NCBI GenBank assembly: GCA_902794055.1
Contig: CADBGC010000003.1
Coordinates: 1-37,904, forward strand
DNA from: an uncultured Eubacteriales bacterium
GTDB lineage: Bacteria; Bacillota; Clostridia; Christensenellales; CAG-138
Reading direction: 5' to 3'
Length of the DNA: 37,904 nucleotides
Shown here in pieces: positions 1-7,599 of this stretch (its first letter is position 1; each line of letters starts with the position of its first letter). The notes below the pieces were generated by a model. That model saw only the letters and a list, made by a program, of their open reading frames with translations. It was not told where the DNA came from and ran no database searches. The position numbers were made by a program, and so were the translations under genes.

Positions 1-631
1 CGGATTTTATGAGCGCGTCCTCGCCGAGCCCCGCCTCGGTAACGCCGAGATGCAGCGGATACGGCAGCTTTTGATGCGCCATGCGATACGCCTCAACGGT
101 GGTCTTGGGGTCGGATGCCTTGAGCGACACCATGATATCCGAAAAACCATATTTTTCAAGCATTTCCGCATGCCGAACGGCGCTTATTACCATCGCCTCG
201 GCGCAAACGCCGTATTCCTTTAAAAGCTCCTTTTCGAGCGAGCCGCCGTTCACGCCTATCCTTATCGGGATGCCGCGCTCCTTAGCGCAAAGCGCCACCG
301 CGCGAACGCCCTCCTCCGAGCCGATATTGCCTGGATTTATGCGCACCTTGCTGACCCCCGCCTTCATCGCGCCTATGGCGAGACGGTGATCGAAGTGGAT
401 ATCCGCAACGAGCGGGATATGGATATTTTTAATTATCTCGGGCAGCGCCTCAACGCAGCGCTCGTCATAGACCGATGAACGCACGATCTCGCAGCCGGCC
501 CTTTCAAGCTCAAGTATCTGCGCTATGGTCGCGGCCGCATCCCTCGTGTCGGTATTGGTCATGGACTGAATGGTTACGGGTGCACCCGCGCCCATCGGCA
601 CGCCGCCCACATATACACGGTTTTTGCTCAT
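1..631 (-). CDS. ispG: 4-hydroxy-3-methylbut-2-en-1-yl diphosphate synthase (IspG), 5' part
   Basis: This is the first 210 codons of IspG (GcpE); the 3' end lies beyond base 1. The enzyme makes HMBPP from methylerythritol cyclodiphosphate, the next-to-last step of the MEP isoprenoid pathway, and uses a [4Fe-4S] cluster whose cysteines are in the missing C-terminal part. Reverse translation from the ATG at 629-631 gives family hallmarks of the TIM-barrel domain: VYVGGVPMGAGAPVTIQSM near the start, then VADIHFDHRLA, VRINPGNIG, IPIRIGVNGGSLE and LHLGVTEAG. The GGGGTG just before the ATG is an acceptable ribosome binding site. A nitroreductase gene lies upstream on the same strand, separated by about 90 bases that hold a dispersed repeat and a perfect palindrome. 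Identification is secure. Confidence 0.95.
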   Translation of the reverse strand, partial: MSKNRVYVGGVPMGAGAPVTIQSMTNTDTRDAAATIAQILELERAGCEIVRSSVYDERCVEALPEIIKNIHIPLVADIHFDHRLAIGAMKAGVSKVRINPGNIGSEEGVRAVALCAKERGIPIRIGVNGGSLEKELLKEYGVCAEAMVISAVRHAEMLEKYGFSDIMVSLKASDPKTTVEAYRMAHQKLPYPLHLGVTEAGLGEDALIKS

Positions 632-648
632 AAACACCCCGATTGGTA

Positions 649-666
649 TTAGTGAATAGTGAAGAG
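649..666. repeat. dispersed TTCACTATTCAC-type repeat, copy A
   Basis: The plus strand reads TTAGTGAATAGTGAAGAG. It matches the 32561 copy (TTAGTGAATAATGAAGAA) except at a few positions and is the reverse complement of the TTCACTATTC motif seen at 27643 and 32605. It sits between the ispG start and the nitroreductase stop. Confidence 0.6.
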
Positions 667-674
667 TTGAGGAT

Positions 675-698
675 GGAATTCCCCCGAGGGGGAATTCC
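675..698. repeat. perfect inverted repeat in the ispG upstream region
   Basis: Arms GGAATTCCCC (675-684) and GGGGAATTCC (689-698) flank CGAG and form a stable stem-loop. No T-run follows on either strand, so it is not a typical intrinsic terminator. It adjoins a dispersed repeat copy and may be part of the same mobile or repetitive unit. Confidence 0.6.
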
Positions 699-720
699 TT
701 CATTTAATGGTCGGGGCCGT

Positions 721-1278
721 TTATTTCACCTCGATAATATGGCTCTCGTCCCACTCATGGGGCTCCTTCTCGGTGTCCTTATAGCCGATGGAGATGCCAA
801 TGCGGAAATCATAGCCCTCGGGAACGCCGAGCGAAGCGGCAAGCTGTTTTCCGCTTTCGCCCGCAAACGCGGCGGCGGGCATTCCGAGAATAACGGTATC
901 CAGCCCCATCTCCTTGGCGGCGAGCGCAAGGTTTTCAACGGCGATGCCCGCATCCACGCCCACATAATTCCCTTCGGCGGCGAAGATGCCCACGAAGAGC
1001 GGCGGAGAGTAGAGGATGCGGCCTCCACGGGAGCGGATGCGCTCGGCAAAGGCCTCGTTTCCGCTTGCGATAACGCCCTCGAGCACGGCGGCGTTTATCC
1101 TTTCGATAGCTTCCTTATTCGTTACGAAAAGAAAGCGCTGCTCCTGCCTGTTCATCGCGGTGGGCGATGCAAGCGCCGCTTTTTTGAGCGCAGTAAGCTG
1201 CTCCTCCGTAAGCGGCGTATCCTTATAAGCGCGGATGGAGCTTCTTGAGAGAATGGCTTCGAGTACGGGATAATTCAT
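721..1278 (-). CDS. nitroreductase family FMN-dependent oxidoreductase
   Basis: A 185-residue single-domain protein of the nitroreductase superfamily, which uses FMN and NAD(P)H to reduce nitro compounds, quinones or flavins; the natural substrate cannot be read from sequence. Family features are the N-terminal SRSSIRAYKD (the usual SRRSIR phosphate-binding motif), SPTAMNRQEQRF, the amphipathic segment GVDAGIAVENLALAAKEMGL followed by ILGMP, and the C-terminal GYDFRIGISIGY. The start is set at the ATG at 1276-1278 because CGGAGG lies just before it; a longer reading frame upstream (to 1314) has no such site. A good sigma-A promoter lies at 1405-1433. Family assignment is firm, specific function open. 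Confidence 0.88.
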   Translation of the reverse strand: MNYPVLEAILSRSSIRAYKDTPLTEEQLTALKKAALASPTAMNRQEQRFLFVTNKEAIERINAAVLEGVIASGNEAFAERIRSRGGRILYSPPLFVGIFAAEGNYVGVDAGIAVENLALAAKEMGLDTVILGMPAAAFAGESGKQLAASLGVPEGYDFRIGISIGYKDTEKEPHEWDESHIIEVK

Positions 1279-1404
1279 TTTATTTTCCTCCGTTTCAAAC
1301 AGAATTTCAAACATTTTGAATTTTTTGCGGGTCTGAGGCGGCTTGCTGCTGAGATATTATGCAGGCAGGTCTGCGCCGATGCCGCAACCATATTGTTTTA
1401 TCCT

Positions 1405-1433
1405 ATTATAGCACCGCTTTAGCGCGTTTTCAA
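1405..1433 (-). promoter_or_regulatory. sigma-A promoter for the nitroreductase
   Basis: On the minus strand TTGAAA (1428-1433) and TATAAT (1405-1410) are separated by 17 bases. Transcription would start near 1398, giving an untranslated leader of about 120 bases before the start at 1278. Confidence 0.65.
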
Positions 1434-1682
1434 CGCAAGAAAGTGCCGAAAACGGCGCATCGAATCTTCCAAAACCCTGCATAAAACAGAACGGCGGCTA
1501 AAAAAGCAAAATGCGAGCCGCGCTTTGCGTTTTCGATTTGCTTTTGAAGCTTTTGCAAATTTTTCCGACGGATTTTTTGCCGTTTTTCGTTCCTTCAACG
1601 TATCAAGATCGCTTCTTTGGCGCAAGCTATAAATGCAATCGGATGAAAAAGGCGAAGCAGAGAAAGCAAGGAGGCGAAGAAT

Positions 1683-1826
1683 ATGAAGCTTTTTGGATTC
1701 GCAACGGGACTTGCGCTCGGCATGGCGGCCGCGGCGGCGAGCGTTTGCACCATGTACCCGGACGTACCCAGGCGCGTAAAGCGCGACACGAAGCATATCA
1801 TGCGCACGGCGAAGAAGATGCTTTGA
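1683..1826 (+). CDS. small single-pass membrane protein, 47 residues
   Basis: A short frame that looks genuine. AAGGAGG at 1668-1674 sits 8 bases before the ATG. The peptide starts MKLFGFATGLALGMAAAAAS, a glycine/alanine-rich hydrophobic segment, followed by a strongly basic tail (RRVKRDTKHIMRTAKKML). This arrangement, one N-terminal membrane span with a cationic amphipathic tail, resembles the short YtxH-like membrane proteins common in Clostridia, but no named family can be assigned by eye. It stands alone between the nitroreductase promoter region and an AT-rich island, and a long perfect hairpin follows its stop codon by 18 bases. The bases from 1434 to 1682 hold no other gene that I can support. 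Confidence 0.6.
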   Translation: MKLFGFATGLALGMAAAAASVCTMYPDVPRRVKRDTKHIMRTAKKML

Positions 1827-1844
1827 CGGAACAAACATGAACGA

Positions 1845-1880
1845 GTTTTAGCTTGGCAGCATCTGTTGCCAAGCTAAAAC
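1845..1880. repeat. 14-bp perfect stem-loop after the small membrane gene
   Basis: Arms GTTTTAGCTTGGCA (1845-1858) and TGCCAAGCTAAAAC (1867-1880) enclose an 8-base loop. It lies between convergent genes (1683-1826 plus, 1956-2525 minus), where a two-way terminator would be expected, but neither side has a clear T-run beyond the stem. It also marks the left edge of the AT-rich island. Confidence 0.6.
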
Positions 1881-1955
1881 ATATCATACAAAAAATCCCC
1901 TGTTCTGTTTCTGCTATTTAATTATGCTGATCTGTTCAGTATTCAATATGGTGTC

Positions 1956-2525
1956 TCAGCAGCTATGCAGGACATTATCAATACTTACAAGTAATTCTTT
2001 CTGAAAACCGTTGCTTTCTACTTGAAACTCATTCACTAGAGCAATTACATCTTTATCCTCATAATAAGGCGGTTCAAGAATAAATTCTGCATTGTTGAAG
2101 TCTTTTAGCTCTGCATTGAATCTTTCTACAAGGTATTCTATACTTCCACATTCATCATTATCAATGCAATGAGTTGAACTGACTAACTCCGAAGCAGTCA
2201 TGTTTTCAACCTTTGATTTACTATCACGCAGATTATTAATGAAAACATCAAATATGCCATTCAAACAGTTTTCATTGCTTTCATGCATTGGTAGACAATC
2301 CTTTAAGCTCTGCTTAAAGCATTCACTGGCTTGTTGCAGCTCATCTATTATCATAACAAGATGATTCTTGATATTGTTGACACAATCCGCAAGCTGACAG
2401 AAAGGTTTTTCCCTCAGTTTATCGTTCGCAATACCCGCAAACTTAACCACACATGCAATAAACTCTTCATTGCCATTAAGCGATTTTACAATGCAGTTTA
2501 TTGTTTTTTCTTCAAGTGTTTTCAT
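1956..2525 (-). CDS. unrecognised cysteine-rich protein on an AT-rich island
   Basis: I do not recognise this 189-residue protein. It has AAGGAGG a few bases before the ATG, so it is very probably translated. The sequence is acidic, without a signal peptide or membrane segment, mostly predicted-helical in character, and has about ten cysteines, including FCQLADC, SECFKQ and THCIDNDEC. They are scattered, with no CxxC pair, so a zinc or iron-sulfur site is not evident. Codon use is AT-rich and unlike its neighbours: by hand, bases 2101-2160 are about one third G+C and bases 3601-3660 nearly two thirds. This points to recent acquisition. No mobility gene is visible nearby. Confidence 0.7.
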   Translation of the reverse strand: MKTLEEKTINCIVKSLNGNEEFIACVVKFAGIANDKLREKPFCQLADCVNNIKNHLVMIIDELQQASECFKQSLKDCLPMHESNENCLNGIFDVFINNLRDSKSKVENMTASELVSSTHCIDNDECGSIEYLVERFNAELKDFNNAEFILEPPYYEDKDVIALVNEFQVESNGFQKELLVSIDNVLHSC

Positions 2526-2633
2526 TATTAACCTCCTTGATATAAGCAGTCCGGTTCATTATGTTACAATGATAAACCGTGACCGAGAAATCTATTTTCA
2601 TCCAATAGTTACATACTGATTTCCAAAATTACC

Positions 2634-4256
2634 TTACCTCGTTGCCGCCTGCGCCACGTTCAGCGCATGGTCGGAAACGCGCTCAAGGTCGGTCAGTATC
2701 TCAACGAACATCATGCCGATCTCAGGCGTACATTCGCCCTTTTCCATTCTTCTTATGTGCATTTCCTGGATGCGATCCACCTCGTCGTCAACGCCGTCCT
2801 CCATCGCCTCGATCTGCTCGATGCTAAGCTCGGATTCGCCATCGTAAAACACCTGGGTGTTTCGCACGAAATCAATAACCTTATCCGCAAGCCCCTTGAG
2901 CTCCTCCCTTGCGCCGCCGGAGAAATCGAGCCCCTGCTCCCTGATATGGCGAACGTAGCCCGCGATATTGTCCGCATGGTCGCCAATGCGCTCATAGTCG
3001 CAAATAACGTGGTGCATTCTGTCCACAATTCGCGCATCCGAGGGCGCAAGCCCCTGACCCGCGGCGGTGATCTTTATAAGCGCGTTGGTTATCGCATGGT
3101 TCAAATAGTCTATCGTTTCTTCGTTTTTTTCTATTGCACTGATATCGCTGTGCGACGGCGCCTTCTCCTGCGTGAGCAGCTTGCAGGAAAGCTCAAGATT
3201 GCGCTGCGCAAGCTCGTACATACGCGAAACCTCCTTCTGCGCCTGCGCTATTGCAACGGAGAGGGTGGCAAAATCGCTCGATTTGATATGGATGAGGCTG
3301 TTTGTTTTATCCTTATCCTCGCCTCGGATGATGAACCGCGCGAGCTTTTCAAGCAGGGGCAGCAGCGGGAAGATGATGATTGCAACCGCCACCTTCTCAA
3401 GCATATTGAACATGGCTATACGCCTGACCATATCCGGCCACGCCGCCTCGAACCAGCTTTCGATAGGAAGCAGCTTCCAGGTTATAACGAAGAATATCGC
3501 CGCAAAAACGTTGAAAAGAACGTGTATCGCCGCGGTGCGCTTTGCATCCTTGCTGCCGCCTATGGAGGTTGTGACCGCCGTTACGCATGAGCCGATGTTC
3601 ATGCCGAGGATCAGGTAAACGACCTGCCCGAGGCTCGTTACCGCTCCCGCAAGCGCAAGCGCCTGAAGGATACCGACCGAGGCAGAAACGCTCTGCACCA
3701 CCGCCGTAAACAGCGCACCCACGAGTATCGCGAGCAGGAAATTATTCTGGAAGCTCAAAAGCGCGTTTGTGAATGCGGGTTCGCGGGCGAGGGGCTCCAT
3801 GTTGCCCTTCATAAGCGTCATGCCGATGAAGAGTATGCCGAGACCCGCGAGAATGCTTCCGCAATGATTTACGCTTTTATTCTTTATAAAAACTATCGCC
3901 GCAACGCCCACGAACGCGATTATCGAGGCAAATGACTCTATCTTGAGCGAGATAAGTATACCCGTTACGGTGGTACCGATATTTGCGCCGACTATAACGC
4001 CCGAAGCGCGGGTAAAGGCCATCAGCCCCGCGTCAACGAAGCCCACGGTCATAGCGGTGGTAGCGTTTGAGGACTGGATTATCGCCGTTACGAGCACGCC
4101 GATAAGTGCGCCCATAAGGCGGTTACGCGTTAGCTTTTCAAGAACCGTTTTGAGCTTTGCGCCGGCAAGGCTGCGAAGGCCGTCGCCCATCAGCCTTATT
4201 CCGTACAGGAAAAGCGCTATGCCCCCCGCTATGCCTGTCCAATTGGCAATCGTCAT
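2634..4256 (-). CDS. Na/Pi cotransporter family protein with PhoU-like C-terminal domain
   Basis: A 540-residue membrane protein of the NptA/YjbB type, taken to couple phosphate movement to sodium. The membrane part (about residues 1-310) contains two inverted repeats, each with the family's QSS-type motif: QSSNATTAMTVG followed by GANIGTTVTGI, and QSVSASVGI followed by GMNIGSCVTAV. The remainder (about 340-540) is a helical cytosolic PhoU-like domain with the repeated acidic pattern typical of PhoU, for example RMHHVICDYERIGDHADNI and EILTDLERVSDHALNVA. AGGAGG precedes the ATG at 4254-4256. The gene appears to be its own transcription unit from the promoter at 4314-4342. Transport direction and substrate are family inference. 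Confidence 0.93.
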   Translation of the reverse strand: MTIANWTGIAGGIALFLYGIRLMGDGLRSLAGAKLKTVLEKLTRNRLMGALIGVLVTAIIQSSNATTAMTVGFVDAGLMAFTRASGVIVGANIGTTVTGILISLKIESFASIIAFVGVAAIVFIKNKSVNHCGSILAGLGILFIGMTLMKGNMEPLAREPAFTNALLSFQNNFLLAILVGALFTAVVQSVSASVGILQALALAGAVTSLGQVVYLILGMNIGSCVTAVTTSIGGSKDAKRTAAIHVLFNVFAAIFFVITWKLLPIESWFEAAWPDMVRRIAMFNMLEKVAVAIIIFPLLPLLEKLARFIIRGEDKDKTNSLIHIKSSDFATLSVAIAQAQKEVSRMYELAQRNLELSCKLLTQEKAPSHSDISAIEKNEETIDYLNHAITNALIKITAAGQGLAPSDARIVDRMHHVICDYERIGDHADNIAGYVRHIREQGLDFSGGAREELKGLADKVIDFVRNTQVFYDGESELSIEQIEAMEDGVDDEVDRIQEMHIRRMEKGECTPEIGMMFVEILTDLERVSDHALNVAQAATR

Positions 4257-4313
4257 TTTTTGTTAACCTCCTGTTAACCTTCTTTTACTATTTCACATTT
4301 TTCCACAGATATC

Positions 4314-4342
4314 AGTTTATCAGAAAAACCTTGCGTTTTCAA
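4314..4342 (-). promoter_or_regulatory. promoter for the Na/Pi cotransporter gene
   Basis: On the minus strand TTGAAA (4337-4342) and TAAACT (4314-4319) are 17 bases apart, upstream of the gene starting at 4256. The -10 box is only a moderate match. Confidence 0.45.
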
Positions 4343-4441
4343 GGGTTTTTTCATATATTTGCGTTGATTTGAACGCCCCTATCGTCCTGTTTCGAGTGTT
4401 CAATCAATATGTAAATGCGTAATGCTTCGTTTTTATTGCAT

Positions 4442-4471
4442 TTGGGGTGAAAATATAGTATTATTTATAAT
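4442..4471 (+). promoter_or_regulatory. probable promoter for lspA
   Basis: A perfect -10 box TATAAT (4466-4471) with a weak TTGGGG (4442-4447) 18 bases upstream, about 50 bases before the lspA start. It could drive the long co-directional run that follows. Confidence 0.45.
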
Positions 4472-4523
4472 GGGTGTGTTTGTTCAAAACGCATCCTCAA
4501 CCCGAAAAAACGGAGGAAAAACC

Positions 4524-5069
4524 TTGCTTATCTCATCCATGCTGATCTTTGCCGTGCTTTTTGCGGCAGATCTTATAACCAAAGCCACCATCTGCCCCGC
4601 CGTTATCGAGGCGGGCGGCCTTATACCGTTCATTCCCGGGCTTATTCGCTTTGAATACGCGAAAAATACGGGCATGGCATGGGGAATGCTCAGCAATTCC
4701 ACGCTGATACTGACGCTTATTTCGCTCGTTACCTGCATCGCGCTTGGCTTTTTCATCTTCAAAATGCAGAAAAAGATGCCCACGAGCATCCGCCTTGCGC
4801 TGCTTCTGATACTCGCGGGCGCGGCAGGCAATCTCTTTGACCGCGCTTTTCTCGGCTTCGTTCGCGATTTTATCGCGTTTGATTTCATCAGCTTCCCGAT
4901 CTTCAACTTTGCGGACAGCTGCGTTACCGTTGGCGGCATATTGCTCGTGGTTTCCCTTATCTTCACCAAGGGCGGAAGAGAGTTTTATAAGAATTTTGAG
5001 AAGCTTTTCGAGGGAAAACCCAAGGAAAAAGCGGATAAATCGCCCGCCGAGGACGGAAAAGGCGAATGA
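4524..5069 (+). CDS. lspA: lipoprotein signal peptidase (signal peptidase II)
   Basis: LspA is the membrane aspartyl protease that removes the signal peptide from lipid-modified prolipoproteins; this window encodes two lipobox proteins that could be substrates. The protein has four hydrophobic segments and the conserved blocks with both catalytic aspartates: NLFDRAFLGFVRDFI and FNFADSCVTVGGI. I place the start at TTG 4524-4526, which gives a normal-length 181-residue protein starting MLISSMLIFAVLFAADLITK. GGAGG at 4512-4516 is 7 bases upstream. A longer frame back to 4422 is possible but has no ribosome binding site. The C-terminus is a hydrophilic lysine/glutamate tail. The last four bases overlap rluD (ATGA), implying translational coupling. 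Confidence 0.92.
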   Translation: MLISSMLIFAVLFAADLITKATICPAVIEAGGLIPFIPGLIRFEYAKNTGMAWGMLSNSTLILTLISLVTCIALGFFIFKMQKKMPTSIRLALLLILAGAAGNLFDRAFLGFVRDFIAFDFISFPIFNFADSCVTVGGILLVVSLIFTKGGREFYKNFEKLFEGKPKEKADKSPAEDGKGE

Positions 5070-6061
5070 GCGAACTCGATAAAAAAACCGAATATGAGCT
5101 TGAGGATATCGAGCTTGACGATGCGGAAGGCGCGGAACAAGCGGCGCTCGAGCTTACCCTTACTCTTACCGTTGAAGCGGGCGGCTCTCGCTTGGATGCG
5201 TACATAGCCGAGCATACCGACTTCACTCGCTCGGCGGCGCAGCGGCTTATCGAATCGGGCGCGGTGACGGTGGACGGCGAAGTTAAGAAGCCGAAATTTA
5301 CCGTCAAGGCGGGAAGCGTTATCTCCATCACTCCCCCGCCGCCCGAGCCCGTGGAGCTTGCGCCGGAGGATATCCCCATAGATATCGTGTATCAGGATGC
5401 GGATATCGCGGTCATAAACAAGCCCGTCGGCATGGTGGTGCACCCCGCGGCGGGCAACCCGAGCGGCACGCTCGTGAACGCGATAATGTTTCATATCAAA
5501 GACCTTTCGGGCATCGGCGGCGAGATACGCCCCGGCATAGTGCACCGAATAGATAAGAACACCTCGGGGCTTCTCGTTATCGCAAAAAACGATGCGGCGC
5601 ATAATTTTCTTGCAGACGAAATGAAAACGCACGCCGTCAGCCGCGTGTACTATGCGCTCGTTGAGGGCAATCTCCGCGAGGACAGCGGCACCGTGGATGC
5701 GCCGATAGCGCGACACAGGATGGATAGAAAGCGCATGGCGGTGGTGCAGGGCGGAAGAAACGCCGTTACCCATTGGCAGGTGGCGGAACGCTTTGGAACA
5801 AGAACGCTGCTTCGAGTTGAGCTTGAAACGGGCAGAACGCATCAGATAAGGGTACACATGGCGTATATAAATCACCCGATAGTGGGCGATGATGTTTACG
5901 GCAGCGCGAAGAACGAGCTGGGCTTTCACGGTCAGGCGCTCCATGCCGCTGAGCTGCGCCTCACCCACCCGCGCACGGGCGAAAAGATGACTTTTCACGC
6001 GCCCCTGCCGGAAACCTTTGAAAGGGCGCTTGAGAAACTACGAAAGCGCCGAACCGAATAA
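5066..6061 (+). CDS. RluA-family 23S rRNA/tRNA pseudouridine synthase (RluD-like)
   Basis: A 331-residue pseudouridine synthase. After an acidic, low-complexity start (residues 1-35) comes an S4 RNA-binding domain (SRLDAYIAEHTDFTRSAAQR... VTVDGEVKK), then the catalytic domain with the RluA motif HRIDKNTSGLLVIAKN, whose aspartate attacks the target uridine, and the later motif ETGRTHQIRVHM. This S4-plus-catalytic order fits the RluD/YlyB group, which usually modifies large-subunit rRNA, but the exact site cannot be told from RluA, RluC or RluD by eye. The gene overlaps lspA by four bases, the usual lspA-rluD pair of Bacillota. Confidence 0.92.
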   Translation: MSELDKKTEYELEDIELDDAEGAEQAALELTLTLTVEAGGSRLDAYIAEHTDFTRSAAQRLIESGAVTVDGEVKKPKFTVKAGSVISITPPPPEPVELAPEDIPIDIVYQDADIAVINKPVGMVVHPAAGNPSGTLVNAIMFHIKDLSGIGGEIRPGIVHRIDKNTSGLLVIAKNDAAHNFLADEMKTHAVSRVYYALVEGNLREDSGTVDAPIARHRMDRKRMAVVQGGRNAVTHWQVAERFGTRTLLRVELETGRTHQIRVHMAYINHPIVGDDVYGSAKNELGFHGQALHAAELRLTHPRTGEKMTFHAPLPETFERALEKLRKRRTE

Positions 6062-6087
6062 AAACGATACAGCAGGGAGAAACCGAT

Positions 6088-6732
6088 ATGAAAACGATAA
6101 TTCTTAATGCAAGCCCAAGAAAGAACCGCAGCACCGCCGAAATGCTGCGCTCATGCGCGGAGGGCGCGCGCTCGGTCGGCTCGGAGGTTGAGTACGTCGA
6201 CCTTTTCGATCTGAGCTTCACCGGCTGCAAAAGCTGCCTTGCCTGCAAGCGCAAGGGCGCGGAGAGGTGCAAATGCTATATAAAGGACGATCTTTCGCCG
6301 CTGATAGAGCGCATTTTCGAGGCCGATGCGCTTATAATCGGCTCGCCCATCTACCTTGGAAACGTTACAAGCTGCGTTTTCTCGCTGATGGAACGCCTGC
6401 ATTTCTGCGCGCTCAGCTACGACGATTATTCAAGCTATTTCAAGGGCAAGGTCAATTTCGGCGCGGTCCTTACGATGAATGCGGGCAGGGATATCTATGA
6501 AAAATGGTATGAAAAGAGCATGGAAAAGCAGCTTGCCTCCTTCCGTGCGCTGAACGGGCGCTTCGAGCTTCTGCCCTGCTGCGACACGCTGCAGGTCGAC
6601 GATTACTCCAAGTACAATATGGCGGGCTTCAACGAGGCGCATAAGAAGCAAGTGCATGAAAAGCAGTTCCCGCTCGATCTTGAAGCGGCGTTCAGGCTCG
6701 GCGCAAGGCTCTGCTCGGAAAACGCCGAGTAA
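6088..6732 (+). CDS. flavodoxin-fold NAD(P)H-dependent FMN oxidoreductase
   Basis: A 214-residue protein of the NADPH-dependent FMN reductase/iron-sulfur flavoprotein group. The start IILNASPRKNRSTAEML is the phosphate loop of the flavodoxin-like fold (G/NxSPRxxS), and GSPIYLGNVTS is the second FMN-binding loop. The segment CKSCLACKRKGAERCKC contains the compact cysteine cluster that binds [4Fe-4S] in iron-sulfur flavoproteins, so a cluster is plausible. The C-terminal half carries further cysteines (LLPCCDTLQ). The reaction partner is unknown; neighbours are a PNPOx-like flavoprotein and other small-molecule enzymes. GGGAG lies upstream of the ATG. It is third in the long plus-strand run. 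Confidence 0.85.
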   Translation: MKTIILNASPRKNRSTAEMLRSCAEGARSVGSEVEYVDLFDLSFTGCKSCLACKRKGAERCKCYIKDDLSPLIERIFEADALIIGSPIYLGNVTSCVFSLMERLHFCALSYDDYSSYFKGKVNFGAVLTMNAGRDIYEKWYEKSMEKQLASFRALNGRFELLPCCDTLQVDDYSKYNMAGFNEAHKKQVHEKQFPLDLEAAFRLGARLCSENAE

Positions 6733-6746
6733 GGAAGGGAAAACCC

Positions 6747-7580
6747 ATGAAAAAAGGCGAAAAAGTTGAAAAAGTTGAAGGAGTCGAAAGCGGCGGCATT
6801 AGCGAGCTGCTCGAGTTTCTTTGCGAAAACCGCATCCTCTATGCGGCAACAAAGGGGCTGGACAAGCTTCCGAAGGTGCATCCGATCGAGTTCCTTTTCG
6901 AGCAGGACGGCGGGCTGTATTTCGCTCTGCCCAAATGCGAAGCGTTTTACGGCGAATTGAGCCTTTTTCCGCTTCCGATGCTCTGCGCCGCTGATGCAAA
7001 AAGCCGCCGTGTGCTGACCCTGCGCGGCGAGGCGGTGTTCACCGAGGATGAAGCGATCATCGACCGCTGCCTTGAAGCAAGCGCCGCGCTCAAAAAAAGG
7101 TGGGCTTCCGAGAAAAATATGCTTATCGCGTTCTTTCTCAAAAAGGCGGAGGCGGTTTTCACCTCCCTTGACGGCGGCGGGGCAACCGTAATTTCGCTCG
7201 GAACGCCCGAAACCGCGCTTATCGGCATCACGCTGAAAAAGGATACGGAGCTGCGGGACAGGCTTATAAAGCTTATGGAGCGCCGCGAAGCCGAGCCGCC
7301 CGAAACCGAGGGCGAAGCCGCGCTGTTTTCGCAGAAGCTCTACGACGGCGCGCTGATGTATTTCGCCGAAACCGCCAAGGCGCTCTGGCCGCGCATGGAT
7401 ATTCGCCCGATCGAGCGCAGCGCGCTGTTTGAGACCTACGATGAGCGGGAAAAGTTCACCGCGCTTGCAAAGAAGCTCATCGGCAACGCCTCTATTGATA
7501 AGCCCGAGGACATCACGCATTATCTGAATAAGGAAACGCTTGCGGAGCTTAATAAAAAGGCTTCGGATATCGGCGAATGA
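6747..7580 (+). CDS. pyridoxamine 5'-phosphate oxidase-like flavin-binding protein with C-terminal extension
   Basis: A 277-residue protein. The first half (about residues 15-125) looks like the FMN-binding split barrel of the PNPOx-like family: ELLEFLCENRILYAATKG, KVHPIEFLFEQDGGLYFAL and the later VLTLRGEAVFTEDEAIIDR match the strand pattern of the short PNPOx-like proteins common in anaerobes. The second half (about 150-277) is a charged region I cannot assign. The start is unusually lysine/glutamate/valine-rich (KKGEKVEKVEGVES). It follows the flavodoxin-fold gene by 14 bases, so two putative flavoproteins are made together. The PNPOx-like call rests on pattern only; catalytic activity on B6 vitamers is not implied. 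Confidence 0.65.
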   Translation: MKKGEKVEKVEGVESGGISELLEFLCENRILYAATKGLDKLPKVHPIEFLFEQDGGLYFALPKCEAFYGELSLFPLPMLCAADAKSRRVLTLRGEAVFTEDEAIIDRCLEASAALKKRWASEKNMLIAFFLKKAEAVFTSLDGGGATVISLGTPETALIGITLKKDTELRDRLIKLMERREAEPPETEGEAALFSQKLYDGALMYFAETAKALWPRMDIRPIERSALFETYDEREKFTALAKKLIGNASIDKPEDITHYLNKETLAELNKKASDIGE

Positions 7581-7599
7581 AAGGTAGGGTTAAACCTTT

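Noticed and set aside
1419..1838. Minus-strand frames opposite the 47-residue peptide
   Set aside because: Arg/Ser/Ala-rich mirror translation without start signal; the plus-strand peptide has a strong ribosome binding site.
2331..2531. Plus-strand frame of 66 codons opposite the orphan gene
   Set aside because: No ribosome binding site and lies wholly opposite the better-supported minus-strand gene.
4299..4307. DnaA-box match TTTTCCACA upstream of the Na/Pi gene
   Set aside because: A single nine-base match in AT-rich DNA is expected by chance, and it is far from dnaA.
4985..5998. Minus-strand open frame of about 337 codons opposite rluD
   Set aside because: Opposite a clear pseudouridine synthase, no homology features and no ribosome binding site.
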